Shown piece after piece: positions 25,295 through 34,115 of a stretch of DNA of 64,000 nucleotides. Position 1 is the first letter of the stretch, and every line of letters starts with the position of its first letter. Below the pieces are notes generated by a model. That model was given only the letters and a program-made list of their open reading frames with translations. It searched no databases and was not told the origin of the DNA. The translations under genes and the position numbers were made by a program. The stretch comes from DMER64 sp964600385 (GTDB lineage Bacteria > Bacteroidota > Bacteroidia > Bacteroidales > UBA932), in NCBI GenBank assembly GCA_964600385.1, contig CAZRJC010000008.1:23010-87009 (forward strand), in the 5' to 3' direction.

Positions 25295-26164
25295 TTGAAA
25301 AAACTATTCTATATACCTGTTTTGCTGTTGTTATACGGCCTTATTGCCTGTGAAAAACAGCAAGTTCCAATCATTACCCCCAAGCCTGGCACCGTATCGC
25401 TTTCGTTAAGTTGCCAGGGTGCAACTGTCATCGATTACGAAACCGGCACGGAACTCTACGGAATGAGTTCTACCTATCCCCTGGTACCGGCCAGCATGAC
25501 CAAGGTAATGACCATGTATATTGTGTTTGATCGCATTGATAAGGGATTCCTTACAATTAATACAAAAATACCCGTGAGTGAATACGCCGCAAAACGCTCA
25601 GTCAATCCCGGAGAGTCAAACGTACCGTTAAACGAAACGGAGACATACTCCATAGATGAACTCATCGCCGCCTTGTGTGTGGTATCCGGGAATGCCTGTG
25701 CTGTTGCCCTGGGAGAATTTCTTTCCGGCGGAACCGAATCCGATTTCGCCGGAATTATGAATCATTACGCAGATTCTTTACAATTAACCGCACATTACAC
25801 CGATGCATCGGGCCTGTCGGACGGGAATTCCATTTCTCCCGAATCAATGGCCCTTCTGACAAGGGATTTTATACGACGCTTTCCTGTAATCCTCAGCTAT
25901 TCATCCATGAGCAGTCTGAACTTCAGAGGAATTAACTATTCCGCCACAAACGGACTTTTACCAGGAAAAACTTATGCCTATGGCGGATGCGACGGATTTA
26001 AAACCGGGTTTACCAATGCAGCCGGCTCGTGTATTACCGCAACGGCACAATTGGGAGGGAAACGGGTCATTGCCGTAGTGATGAAAGCCCCCACCTCGGT
26101 ACTTCGCTACCGCGATGCGGCAACTCTTATGGATTATGGCTTAACCGCCCTCCTGAATCAATAA
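25295..26164 (+). CDS. D-alanyl-D-alanine carboxypeptidase (S11 family), lipoprotein
   Basis: A 289-residue penicillin-binding peptidase of the S11/DacA family. The three active-site motifs are S67-M-T-K70, S131-G-N133 and K236-T-G238. It trims the terminal D-Ala of peptidoglycan side chains. The start is TTG (a plus-strand TTAAGG lies 3 nt before it) and gives MKKLFYIPVLLLLYGLIAC, a lipobox with Cys19. The protein ends soon after the catalytic domain, with no PBP5-like C-terminal domain or amphipathic anchor, so the N-terminal lipid is the likely anchor. The 44-nt gap to the cyclophilin gene has no visible terminator, so the two may be co-transcribed. Confidence 0.88.
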   Translation: MKKLFYIPVLLLLYGLIACEKQQVPIITPKPGTVSLSLSCQGATVIDYETGTELYGMSSTYPLVPASMTKVMTMYIVFDRIDKGFLTINTKIPVSEYAAKRSVNPGESNVPLNETETYSIDELIAALCVVSGNACAVALGEFLSGGTESDFAGIMNHYADSLQLTAHYTDASGLSDGNSISPESMALLTRDFIRRFPVILSYSSMSSLNFRGINYSATNGLLPGKTYAYGGCDGFKTGFTNAAGSCITATAQLGGKRVIAVVMKAPTSVLRYRDAATLMDYGLTALLNQ

Positions 26165-26167
26165 CAA

Positions 26168-26416
26168 TCAGGGATTCATCCAGTCTGTAAACCGGCAGTC
26201 GAGAATGCGTCTTATGGCTTCCGAGGCTTCTTTGGCAGCCGTATGAGCTCCGAACTCCATGCATTTGGCATAGGCATTCAATGCATCGCCCCATCTTTCT
26301 GTGCTACGGTACAGTCCTCCCAATTTATACCAGGCCCGCTGTTCCCGCTTTCCTTCATCGGTAGCGACAAACTCTTCGAGTTCCTCAATAGTGTTCAGAT
26401 AATCTATTCTTTCCAT
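26168..26416 (-). CDS. Small TPR-like protein downstream of rnfA
   Basis: An 82-residue cytoplasmic protein without signal or membrane segment. It looks like one and a half tetratricopeptide units (REQRAWYKLGGLYRSTERWGDALNAYAKCMEFG), so a helical adaptor is likely. Its ATG overlaps the rnfA stop by one base (TAATG), which implies translational coupling and supports it as a real gene. The function is unknown; location at the end of the rnf genes suggests, but does not show, a link to the Rnf complex. Confidence 0.7.
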   Translation of the reverse strand: MERIDYLNTIEELEEFVATDEGKREQRAWYKLGGLYRSTERWGDALNAYAKCMEFGAHTAAKEASEAIRRILDCRFTDWMNP

Positions 26417-27015
26417 TATACAATTCCTGAAAATCCCATAAAAGCCATGGCAAGGATACCGGCTGTAATCAGCGCAATAGGAACGCCTTTGAAAGGCTTG
26501 GGAACGCCCTGAAGATCCATCTGCTCCCTCAAGCCGGCAAAAATAATAAGGGCAAGGGCAAAGCCCAATGCCATTGCGGCAGTATATACAACAGCCTGCG
26601 GCAGATTAAGCATGGCCGGTATTCCACCAAAAGTAAACTCTTTAGTCACTACCAGAATGGCAACCCCCAAAACAGCACAGTTGGTTGTGATAAGCGGAAG
26701 AAAAATGCCGAGTGCCTGATAGAGTGCTGGAGAAATTTTCTTCAGAATGATCTCCACCATTTGAACCAAAGCCGCAATAACCAGAATAAAGGTAACCGTC
26801 TGCATGAATTCAATATGGAGCGGCACCAGCAGATATTGTTGCACAAGGTAGGTCATAAGTGTTGCCAGCGTCATAACAAATACAACGGCGGCTCCCATTC
26901 CCATGGCAGTGGACACCTTATTGGAAACACCCAAAAAGGGACACACACCCAGGAACTGTGTCAAAACAATATTATTAACAAAAACGGCAGAAATGATAAT
27001 GATTACGTATTCCAT
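26416..27015 (-). CDS. rnfA: Rnf electron transport complex subunit A
   Basis: A 199-residue integral membrane protein with six helices, homologous to NqrE. The half-repeat motifs VLTQFLGVCPFLG and ITTNCAVLG each hold a cysteine that in Rnf/Nqr ligates the membrane [2Fe-2S] cluster shared with RnfE. Rnf couples ferredoxin oxidation and NAD+ reduction to ion pumping. The gene order here is rseC-like, rnfB, C, D, G, E, A. It lies 3 nt after rnfE. Confidence 0.95.
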   Translation of the reverse strand: MEYVIIIISAVFVNNIVLTQFLGVCPFLGVSNKVSTAMGMGAAVVFVMTLATLMTYLVQQYLLVPLHIEFMQTVTFILVIAALVQMVEIILKKISPALYQALGIFLPLITTNCAVLGVAILVVTKEFTFGGIPAMLNLPQAVVYTAAMALGFALALIIFAGLREQMDLQGVPKPFKGVPIALITAGILAMAFMGFSGIV

Positions 27016-27018
27016 ATG

Positions 27019-27606
27019 TTATGCCTTTTTTGATTTGATTTTATTAAACAGTACCATAAGGTAACCCAGTACAATGAAAGCACCGGGGGCCAGAATAAAG
27101 ATAAGCATCCCGTCTCCGGCTATGATCTTTTGCCCGAAGAACGACCCCGAGCCCAATAATTCACGCACGGCCCCAAGCACAGTCAGAGAAAGGGTAAATC
27201 CCAATCCAATGCCCAGCCCGTCAAGGAATGAATCTAATACAGAATTCTTGCTGGCATAAGCCTCGGCCCTGCCCAGCACAATACAGTTTACCACAATGAG
27301 CGGAATGAAAAGGCCCAGCGTTTCGTACAACGAAGGCACGTAAGCCTGCATCACCAACTGCACAACTGTCACAAAAACCGCAATGACTACAACATATGCA
27401 GGGATGCGGACTTTTTCAGGAATCAGTCTTGCCATGGATGATATTACCATATTGGAGAGCATCAGTACAAAAGTAGTAGCCAGCCCCATACCCATACCGT
27501 TTAATGCAGAGGTGGTAGTCCCCAGTGTGGGACACATTCCCAGCACCAGAACAAACGTGGGATTTTCCTTGATTATACCCTTAAGGATAAGCCTTATTTT
27601 ATTCAT
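27019..27606 (-). CDS. rnfE: Rnf electron transport complex subunit E
   Basis: A 195-residue, six-helix subunit homologous to NqrD and paralogous to RnfA. LVLGMCPTLGTTTSA and LIVVNCIVLGRAEA hold the two cluster cysteines. I start at the ATG that gives MNKIRLILKG; the frame is open 23 codons further but within rnfG. A strong Shine-Dalgarno (AAGGAGGG, GGAGG at 27612-27616) sits 5 nt upstream, unusual for this genome. It overlaps rnfG by 8 nt. Confidence 0.94.
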   Translation of the reverse strand: MNKIRLILKGIIKENPTFVLVLGMCPTLGTTTSALNGMGMGLATTFVLMLSNMVISSMARLIPEKVRIPAYVVVIAVFVTVVQLVMQAYVPSLYETLGLFIPLIVVNCIVLGRAEAYASKNSVLDSFLDGLGIGLGFTLSLTVLGAVRELLGSGSFFGQKIIAGDGMLIFILAPGAFIVLGYLMVLFNKIKSKKA

Positions 27607-28189
27607 GGTTCCCTCCTTTTTCCTTTGCATCCATGAAAGCAGAATAGGCAATATCCAGCACATCACAGAATGCACGCGAACTTATTGTTGCCGCTGTAAT
27701 GGCATCCACTTCACCACCGTCCTTTTTCACAGACAAAGGGAAAGTGGCCGGATTTTTACCTTCGAACTGGTTGCTGAAAGGACTTTTACGCGGATCGAGC
27801 TTATCTCCGAGACCGGGTGTCTCGGAATGTGAAATAATGGCCGTTTTGAAGATAGTCCCGTCAGACAGGAATCCGACCATTACTTTCAGAGGGCCTCCGA
27901 ATCCTTTGGAAGACACGGCTTCGACAGCTGCTCCCACAAATTGTCCTTCCACACTGGCCGGATAGATTTTTACTTTTTTCCCGCTAACCTCCCATTCATA
28001 AGATTCTTCAGCCGGTTTGTTATCGAAGGACGGCAACACCTGCGCAATGGCATTATTTATTTTTTCTTCCTGTGCAGCTGCAATAGGCTCGTAAGTCAAC
28101 AGGTATACTCCGCCCATTATGGCAGAGCCCCCAAAGCATATCAGCAGCAGGGAAAAAAGCATGTTTTTGAAGTTCGATTCTTTAGCCAC
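27599..28189 (-). CDS. rnfG: Rnf electron transport complex subunit G (FMN-binding)
   Basis: A 196-residue protein with one N-terminal membrane helix (about 10-32) and an external FMN-binding domain. The covalent flavin site is DAITAATISS, with acceptor threonine near residue 168. The usual motif is D-x-x-[S/T]-G-A-T, and here Ala replaces Gly. The start codon is GTG, preceded by AAGGAGGTGAGC (GGAGG at 28196-28200, spacing 6 nt), the strongest Shine-Dalgarno match in the window; it lies inside the last codons of rnfD. It overlaps rnfD and rnfE by 8 nt each. Confidence 0.94.
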   Translation of the reverse strand: MAKESNFKNMLFSLLLICFGGSAIMGGVYLLTYEPIAAAQEEKINNAIAQVLPSFDNKPAEESYEWEVSGKKVKIYPASVEGQFVGAAVEAVSSKGFGGPLKVMVGFLSDGTIFKTAIISHSETPGLGDKLDPRKSPFSNQFEGKNPATFPLSVKKDGGEVDAITAATISSRAFCDVLDIAYSAFMDAKEKGGNHE

Positions 28190-29192
28190 GGCTCACCTCC
28201 TTTTTGTATGCTTTGGGTCTTAAATATTTATTCAGAAGCGGCACAATGGCATTCATCAACAAAATCGCAAAAGACACTCCTTCAGGATACGATCCAAAAA
28301 CCCTTATAAGAATTGTGAGAACACCAATTCCCACGCCATAAACAATCATTCCCCGGACAGACATGGGCGATGTAACATAATCGGTAGCCATAAATACGGC
28401 CCCAAAAAGCAATCCGCCGGTAAGCAGCTGAAGCACCGGATCTGCGTAATGGAGCGGATCGGCCAGCCAAAGTATCCCGGAGAAAATAAAAGCAGACAGG
28501 ATAACGGAAACCGGGATATACGGACGAATAACCTTTCTTGCCAACAGATAAACCAATCCGATCAGAATTGCCAGGGCAGAAGCCTCACCCAGTGATCCCC
28601 CTATCTTGCCAAACAACATTTCCATATAGGAAAAATCGTGCAATTCGCTTATCTGGTCCATGGTTATTCCACTGGCCAGTCCTTCTTTTATGATACCCAG
28701 GGGAGTAGCTCCCGATACGGCATCGGTCGTGAGAGAGCCCATTTTGAACAATCCACCTTTCACGGCCCAGTTTGTCATTTGAACGGGGAATGAAATCAGC
28801 AGAAATACACGTCCCACAAGAGCCGGGTTAAACAAATTATGGCCCAGTCCGCCAAATGTCATCTTTGCGACCCCAATGGCAACAACAGCTCCAATCAGTA
28901 CCATCCACCAAGGGGAAGAAGCCGGCAGGTTGAGCGCCAGTATCATACCTGTCACCAAGGCAGAGAGGTCCCCCAGCGTAGTTTTCCGGCGCAGGAGAAA
29001 ACGGGTGATCAGGTATTCAACGGACACGCAGGTGGCTACAGATACAGACAGAACCAGGAGCGCCTCAAGTCCGGCAAAATAGACACTTACCAAGACAGAG
29101 GGGATAAGGGCTATGATCACATCACGCATCAGCCGCCTGGTGGAGTCCTTACTGTGAAGATGAGGTGCAGGAGAAATAAGTAATTGATCCAT
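28182..29192 (-). CDS. rnfD: Rnf electron transport complex subunit D
   Basis: A 336-residue, multi-helix subunit related to NqrB. The motif TTDAVSGATPLG carries the covalent FMN threonine (about residue 163). FGGLGHNLFNPALVGRVFLL is also highly typical. It is part of the ion-translocating core. It follows rnfC by 3 nt and overlaps rnfG by 8 nt. Confidence 0.96.
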   Translation of the reverse strand: MDQLLISPAPHLHSKDSTRRLMRDVIIALIPSVLVSVYFAGLEALLVLSVSVATCVSVEYLITRFLLRRKTTLGDLSALVTGMILALNLPASSPWWMVLIGAVVAIGVAKMTFGGLGHNLFNPALVGRVFLLISFPVQMTNWAVKGGLFKMGSLTTDAVSGATPLGIIKEGLASGITMDQISELHDFSYMEMLFGKIGGSLGEASALAILIGLVYLLARKVIRPYIPVSVILSAFIFSGILWLADPLHYADPVLQLLTGGLLFGAVFMATDYVTSPMSVRGMIVYGVGIGVLTILIRVFGSYPEGVSFAILLMNAIVPLLNKYLRPKAYKKEVSRG

Positions 29193-29195
29193 AAA

Positions 29196-30536
29196 TTATT
29201 TACGTTTATTCTTCAACGATGCGTTCTTTGCAATCCTCAACTGGTCCAGCAAAGGAATATAAGCCGGGCAGGAATAAAGACAGCACCCGCATTCAATGCA
29301 ATCAAAGATTCTGTTTTCTTCCATTTCCTCGGTCCGGGAAGCTATCGCCAACCTGTAAAGCAGGTACGGTTCCAGTCCCATGGGGCAGGCCTGTGCGCAT
29401 TTCCCACAGCGGATACAGTTTTGTTCTTCCTTTCTGCGGGCCTGTTTATCTGAAAGAAGCAGGAGCGCCGAGGTGCTTTTCATTACCGGTCCTGCGGGCT
29501 CGGATACCGGTTTGCCCATCATTGGACCGCCGTTCACAATTTTTGCAAATGCCGGCATGAGTTTTCCCTCGTGATCCATGGCACCCGAGGCCATCAGGAA
29601 TTCCCGGATAGGTGTTCCTACCCTGAACCGGTAATTTTTCTGGATAGTCGGATCCTGGGAAGTGACCGTCAGAATATTTGATATTAAAGGTTTATTTTTC
29701 TGTACCGCTTCATACACGGCAAAAGCAGTTCCTACGTTCTGGACGACGGCTCCGGTACTGATCGGGAGGGCGAAAGAAGGCACCCTGCGTTTAAGCACGG
29801 CATCTATCAGCTGTTTTTCACCACCCTGAGGGTAACGTTTCTTAAGGGGCACAACCGTCCAGCCCAGGTAGTTTTCTACCAGCTGCTGCATATATTGGAT
29901 GGCTTTAGGCTTATTGTCTTCAATAGCAATAATACCGCGAACGTCACCCAGTGCCCTGCGCATGAGCTCACCCCCGATAAGAATCTCCTGACCGTGCTCG
30001 ATCATCAACCGGTAATCCGATGTCAGATAAGGCTCACATTCAGTCCCGTTCAGAATAAGGAATTCAGCTTTGCTTCCCGGAGGAGGGGAAAGTTTTACGT
30101 GAGTGGGAAACGCGGCACCACCCAATCCCACAACGCCGGCAGCGGCAATTTTTGCTATGGTTTCGGCAGGAGATACCGTTATCTCGTTTTTAATATCGGG
30201 GCTTCGGTCAATTCCGGGCAGCCACTCATCTCCGGTAACATCAATTACTATGGTCAGGACTTTCTTCCCGAGAAAATCGGGATAAGGTGCCACATCTGCC
30301 ACGGTACCGCTCACAGATGAATGTACGGATGCGGAAATAAAGCCTCCCGGTTCTGCTATCGGCTGACCCACCTTCACAATATCTCCCTTATTCACAATGG
30401 GTTTGGCAGGAGCGCCCAGATGCTGGTTCATTGATATAAAGACCCGCCTGGGAATTGGGAATTCCTCAACAGCCTGGTTCATGGAAAATTTGCTGTCATC
30501 GGGATGGATTCCCCCTACGGAAAATGTTCTACTCAT
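29196..30536 (-). CDS. rnfC: Rnf electron transport complex subunit C
   Basis: A 446-residue peripheral subunit with the NADH/FMN-binding Rossmann-like domain (GLGGAAFPTHVKLSPP; ILNGTECEPYLTSDYRLM) and two [4Fe-4S] motifs near the C-terminus: CIRCGKCAQACPMGLEP and CIECGCCLYSCPAYIP. It passes electrons between the Fe-S subunits and NAD+. Length is at the short end for RnfC and lacks the long repetitive tail of the E. coli RsxC. It overlaps rnfB by 8 nt. Confidence 0.96.
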   Translation of the reverse strand: MSRTFSVGGIHPDDSKFSMNQAVEEFPIPRRVFISMNQHLGAPAKPIVNKGDIVKVGQPIAEPGGFISASVHSSVSGTVADVAPYPDFLGKKVLTIVIDVTGDEWLPGIDRSPDIKNEITVSPAETIAKIAAAGVVGLGGAAFPTHVKLSPPPGSKAEFLILNGTECEPYLTSDYRLMIEHGQEILIGGELMRRALGDVRGIIAIEDNKPKAIQYMQQLVENYLGWTVVPLKKRYPQGGEKQLIDAVLKRRVPSFALPISTGAVVQNVGTAFAVYEAVQKNKPLISNILTVTSQDPTIQKNYRFRVGTPIREFLMASGAMDHEGKLMPAFAKIVNGGPMMGKPVSEPAGPVMKSTSALLLLSDKQARRKEEQNCIRCGKCAQACPMGLEPYLLYRLAIASRTEEMEENRIFDCIECGCCLYSCPAYIPLLDQLRIAKNASLKNKRK

Positions 30537-31374
30537 TTTGTACAGATTCTTTTTTTATTGGGAAATTGACCTCCAGAATACAGTGGACGGGACACACCTC
30601 AACGCATTTACGGCACAAACGGCACTTGTTGAAGTCTATATACGCCAGATTATCAGTAACGGTTATGGCTTCGAAAGAACAAGCCTTAACACATAATTTA
30701 CATCCTATACAGCCGGCGGAACATACTTTTCGGGTGTCAGCGCCCTTGTCCCTGCTGGCACAGGCCACATAGACACGTCTGTTCTTGGGCCCTTTGGGCC
30801 TTAATTCCAGAATGTTTTTAGGGCACGCTTTTACACAGGCTCCGCAGGAAGTGCATTTTTCTTCATCAATACCCGGGAGACCGGTCACCGGATCCATTAC
30901 TAAAGCATCAAATTTACAGGCATCGGCACAGTCTCCAAGGCCCAGACAACCGAACGAACAACCCGTGTCGCTGCCGTACACGCTTTCCATGACTTTACAG
31001 CTCTTGCTTCCATCATAGACGGTTACACGTGCACGCTTGTCACAGGATCCGCCGCAGCGAAGTACAGCCACCATGGGTGACTGCTCAGACGCCTGCTTGC
31101 CCAGAACAGCCGCCACCTGTTGCATAACGGTGTTCCCTCCCACAGGACAAAAGCACTTCTCCAGTGTTTCAGAGTTAACGCATAATTCGGCAAAATTACG
31201 GCAACCGGCAGATCCGCAGGCACCGCAATTGGCACCGGGCAGCACAGCCACAACCTGGTCAATCCGGGGGTCTTCTGTTATTTTGAATCTTTGAGCTACA
31301 AAATAGAGCACTATCGCCAATATTGCACCTAGCAGACTAAGGGTCAATATTGTGTAAAGTAAAATAGAAGTCAT
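30529..31374 (-). CDS. rnfB: Rnf electron transport complex subunit B (ferredoxin-like)
   Basis: A 281-residue protein with an N-terminal membrane helix and the CxxC-type cluster domain GANCGACGSAGCRNFAE. Further [4Fe-4S] motifs follow: GDCADACKF, CTSCGACVKACP, CIGCKLCVKAC and CRLCRKCVEVCP. It accepts electrons from soluble ferredoxin. I start at MTSILLYT, which gives the expected membrane helix; an upstream ATG would add 11 residues. The start lies 38 nt inside the RseC-like gene, so translation is probably coupled. Confidence 0.94.
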   Translation of the reverse strand: MTSILLYTILTLSLLGAILAIVLYFVAQRFKITEDPRIDQVVAVLPGANCGACGSAGCRNFAELCVNSETLEKCFCPVGGNTVMQQVAAVLGKQASEQSPMVAVLRCGGSCDKRARVTVYDGSKSCKVMESVYGSDTGCSFGCLGLGDCADACKFDALVMDPVTGLPGIDEEKCTSCGACVKACPKNILELRPKGPKNRRVYVACASRDKGADTRKVCSAGCIGCKLCVKACSFEAITVTDNLAYIDFNKCRLCRKCVEVCPVHCILEVNFPIKKESVQNE

Positions 31375-31762
31375 TATGGATGCTATCTTTAAACAAATAT
31401 AGAACAAAATAATAGATTGTTATCCCCGTTATTGCAAGAATTCCTGTCAACCATTCAGGGGCATTCAGCCAGGTGCAAAGACCTATGACTAAGCCCAAAA
31501 GCAGGCTGGGAACAACCATCGCCAGCCATACTGCCTTGAAACCCATGCGGGTACGCATAACAATATATACTTCCTGTCCCACATAAGGCTCCCACCCCGA
31601 CGGTTTTTCAAGTTGGGTTATCTCTTTCCGCTTCTTTTCACTCATAGAGCAGAAGCTCTTCGCATGGCATCCGGCACAGGCAGACTCGCTGATAATCTCG
31701 GCTTTCAACGGATCAATGCAGGTTACTATCCCTTTGTGTCTGATCTCGGAATGACTGCCCAT
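31337..31762 (-). CDS. SoxR-reducing system / RseC family protein
   Basis: A 141-residue membrane protein. The N-terminal domain has the four-cysteine-type signature of the family (SACAGCHAKSFCS), followed by two hydrophobic helices (about 75-95 and 101-122). RseC-like proteins are standard partners of Rnf operons and may help to mature or regulate the complex; their exact role is not settled. It precedes rnfB with a 38-nt overlap and follows the DUF3108 gene by 3 nt. Confidence 0.85.
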   Translation of the reverse strand: MGSHSEIRHKGIVTCIDPLKAEIISESACAGCHAKSFCSMSEKKRKEITQLEKPSGWEPYVGQEVYIVMRTRMGFKAVWLAMVVPSLLLGLVIGLCTWLNAPEWLTGILAITGITIYYFVLYLFKDSIHNDFYFTLHNIDP

Positions 31763-31765
31763 GTA

Positions 31766-32608
31766 CTACTTTATTTTACTTGTCAATGGGAAACGAAGAT
31801 TTTCGTAACTGCCAAGACGCCCGGTAACACGCCCAATGACTACGGGCGATTCAAGATATAATGGAATATGGTTGCGGTCGTCGCTCAACCAGAACAACAG
31901 ATCTTCCTTGCCGTCAAACACCACTCCTGCCACAGTCTGAGCAGCAAATTTAAGACATCTGAATGTTCCGGTTCCGGGTATCTTTATTTCTGATTTTCCG
32001 ACGTACCTGAGATACAGGTCAAATATTTCCTCGTCAATGGCAAAAGATATTGGATATACATCGCCGGGCTTCATGGAGGCAAAATCCATGGTGCGGAGAA
32101 AATAAACAAGAGACATGAAATCAAAAGTACAAATACGGCCGGGCAATAAAGTGTCCTGTACCGATCCGTCTTTTCGAACTATTTTTGCTTCAATGGCATA
32201 ATCGGGCCGATACTTGTAGTAATTCTGTATGGTGTATTTCCCTTCATGTATATCACGCATGAAATAGGAAGGCCTGATATTTACCTTACTGAACCGGCTT
32301 TCGTAATAATCATCTACTTTGAAAAAAGTATTAAAAAATTTGGCCGTCAGAATACGGGCGCGGGCGATAAATTGCGGTTGTGATCCGTTCATTCCGTCGG
32401 AAAGACTGAGTGTAATGGTTCCCACATCGGTATTTACAACGCCCCACTTGTAGCTGGCTACAATGGTCAGCTTTTCTCCGGAGTGAAAAGGAAGTTCAGA
32501 TGGAGTAATATTCCGGACATCCAGACACTGCCCGGTATCGTCCTGCGCGGTACAAATCCCCGCGTAGAAAAGAGAAATCAGAAAAATTACCTTTACTTTA
32601 GAAAGCAT
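31766..32608 (-). CDS. Secreted DUF3108 family protein
   Basis: A 280-residue protein with an N-terminal signal peptide (cleavage near CTAQ). The mature part matches the DUF3108 pattern: FHSGEKLTIVASYKWGVVNTDVGTITL near the start, YYESRFSKVNIRPSYFMRDIHEGKY in the middle, then a lipocalin-like run of beta-strands. Function unknown; such proteins are common in Bacteroidota and Proteobacteria envelopes. It overlaps dnaB by 11 nt. Confidence 0.82.
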   Translation of the reverse strand: MLSKVKVIFLISLFYAGICTAQDDTGQCLDVRNITPSELPFHSGEKLTIVASYKWGVVNTDVGTITLSLSDGMNGSQPQFIARARILTAKFFNTFFKVDDYYESRFSKVNIRPSYFMRDIHEGKYTIQNYYKYRPDYAIEAKIVRKDGSVQDTLLPGRICTFDFMSLVYFLRTMDFASMKPGDVYPISFAIDEEIFDLYLRYVGKSEIKIPGTGTFRCLKFAAQTVAGVVFDGKEDLLFWLSDDRNHIPLYLESPVVIGRVTGRLGSYENLRFPLTSKIK

Positions 32609-34103
32609 TGAAATTTTCGTTCAATTCGTTCATGTCATTCATACGTGATGAATAGGTAGTCGATTCATCCTGAGAGAATTCAGGGCCACCTCCTTCATCA
32701 ATATCCAGGAAACGGATCTCCTCACTGCGGAATTGCATCTGGAAATCACCCACGGCACCGTTCCGGTGCTTTGCAAGTATCACTTCCGCGATACCTTCAA
32801 GGGAACGCCCTGTCTCATCTTCCTTAATACCGTAATATTCCGGGCGGAAAAGGAATATAACGATATCGGCGTCCTGCTCGATAGCACCCGATTCACGCAA
32901 GTCACTTAACTGCGGACGGCGGCTTCCGCCGCGGGTTTCGGCCGATCGGTTCATTTGCGATAATGCGATAATGGGAACATTCAGCTCTTTGGCAATTGCT
33001 TTGAGCGAACGCGAAATGGCAGCTACTTCCTGCTCGCGCATACCCCTGAGTTCAGGGGGACCGGACATGAGCTGCATATAGTCTATTATAATCATTTTGA
33101 CACCCTTCCCGGCAACCAGCTGTCTGGCCTTTGCACGAAATTCAAAAATGGAAAGAGACGGTGTATCATCTATATACAAAGGCGCCTTGCTCAGATTGAT
33201 GATACGTTGGTTAAGCTGTTCCCATTCGAAACTTTTCAACTTCTTTCCTCCACGGATCTTCTCGGAAGATAATCCGGTTTCACTCACCAACAATCGTTTC
33301 ACTAACTGGGCATCCGGCATTTCAAGAGAGAAGAATGCTACCGGTATATGGTGCGTTACCGTCATGTTGCGTGCCATGGTTAGTACAAATGCCGTTTTTC
33401 CCATGGAAGGACGGGCAGCAACAACTATCAGGTCTGCTTTCTGCCAGCCGAGGGTTTTCCTGTCCAGAGTAGTAAACCCGGAAGGAAGTCCGCTCAGGCC
33501 GTCCTCGCGCGACTGTACGTCGGCCAACTCGTCCAGAACTTCCCCAAGGATACTGTGTACGGGCCTTGTATCCCGTCTCAGGTTCATCTCCCCGAGATCG
33601 AAAAGTTTTTGCTGCGAAGCATTCAGCAGTTCATCGGCCGGGATGGTATCGTCAAAAGCATCGCGCAGGATACCGTAAGAGGTAGAAATCAATTCGCGCT
33701 GTATATATTTTTGAGTCAGCACCTTGGCATGATATTCAAGGTGAGAAGCAGCGGCGACTCTCATAGTGAGCTGGCTCAGATAATAGGGCCCGCCCACATT
33801 ATCCAGTTCTTCTTCTTTTTTCAGCTCTTCGGAAACCGTATACAAGTCCACAGGATCATGCCGCGAGACAAGAGCCATGATGGCAGTAAAGATCTTGCGA
33901 TTGCTTTCCTTGTAGAAGAATTCCGGCTTCACCGTTCCCACAATATCAAGCGAAGCATTCGGTTCCAGCAACAGTGCACCCAAAACAGCTTCCTCCATGT
34001 CGAGGGCCTGCGGGGGTACTTTGCCTATGTCCAGGCCCACCATTTCTACCTGGGCATTGTCTTTAGCCTTCTGATTCTGATTAGAGGCCACACGTTTTGC
34101 CAT
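32598..34103 (-). CDS. dnaB: Replicative DNA helicase DnaB
   Basis: A 501-residue hexameric helicase. The N-terminal DnaB domain (PPQALDMEEAVLGALLLEP) is followed by the RecA-like ATPase with Walker A ARPSMGKTAFVL, Walker B MIIIDYMQLMSGP, and the QMNRSAETRGGSRRPQLSDLRESGAIEQDAD signature in full. The last 40 residues are acidic and low-complexity. Normal length, no intein. It sits unusually inside a long run of unrelated genes between an aminotransferase (12 nt upstream) and a DUF3108 protein (11-nt overlap). A moderate GGAG lies upstream of the ATG. Confidence 0.96.
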   Translation of the reverse strand: MAKRVASNQNQKAKDNAQVEMVGLDIGKVPPQALDMEEAVLGALLLEPNASLDIVGTVKPEFFYKESNRKIFTAIMALVSRHDPVDLYTVSEELKKEEELDNVGGPYYLSQLTMRVAAASHLEYHAKVLTQKYIQRELISTSYGILRDAFDDTIPADELLNASQQKLFDLGEMNLRRDTRPVHSILGEVLDELADVQSREDGLSGLPSGFTTLDRKTLGWQKADLIVVAARPSMGKTAFVLTMARNMTVTHHIPVAFFSLEMPDAQLVKRLLVSETGLSSEKIRGGKKLKSFEWEQLNQRIINLSKAPLYIDDTPSLSIFEFRAKARQLVAGKGVKMIIIDYMQLMSGPPELRGMREQEVAAISRSLKAIAKELNVPIIALSQMNRSAETRGGSRRPQLSDLRESGAIEQDADIVIFLFRPEYYGIKEDETGRSLEGIAEVILAKHRNGAVGDFQMQFRSEEIRFLDIDEGGGPEFSQDESTTYSSRMNDMNELNENFNAF

Positions 34104-34115
34104 ATAAACTCCTTT

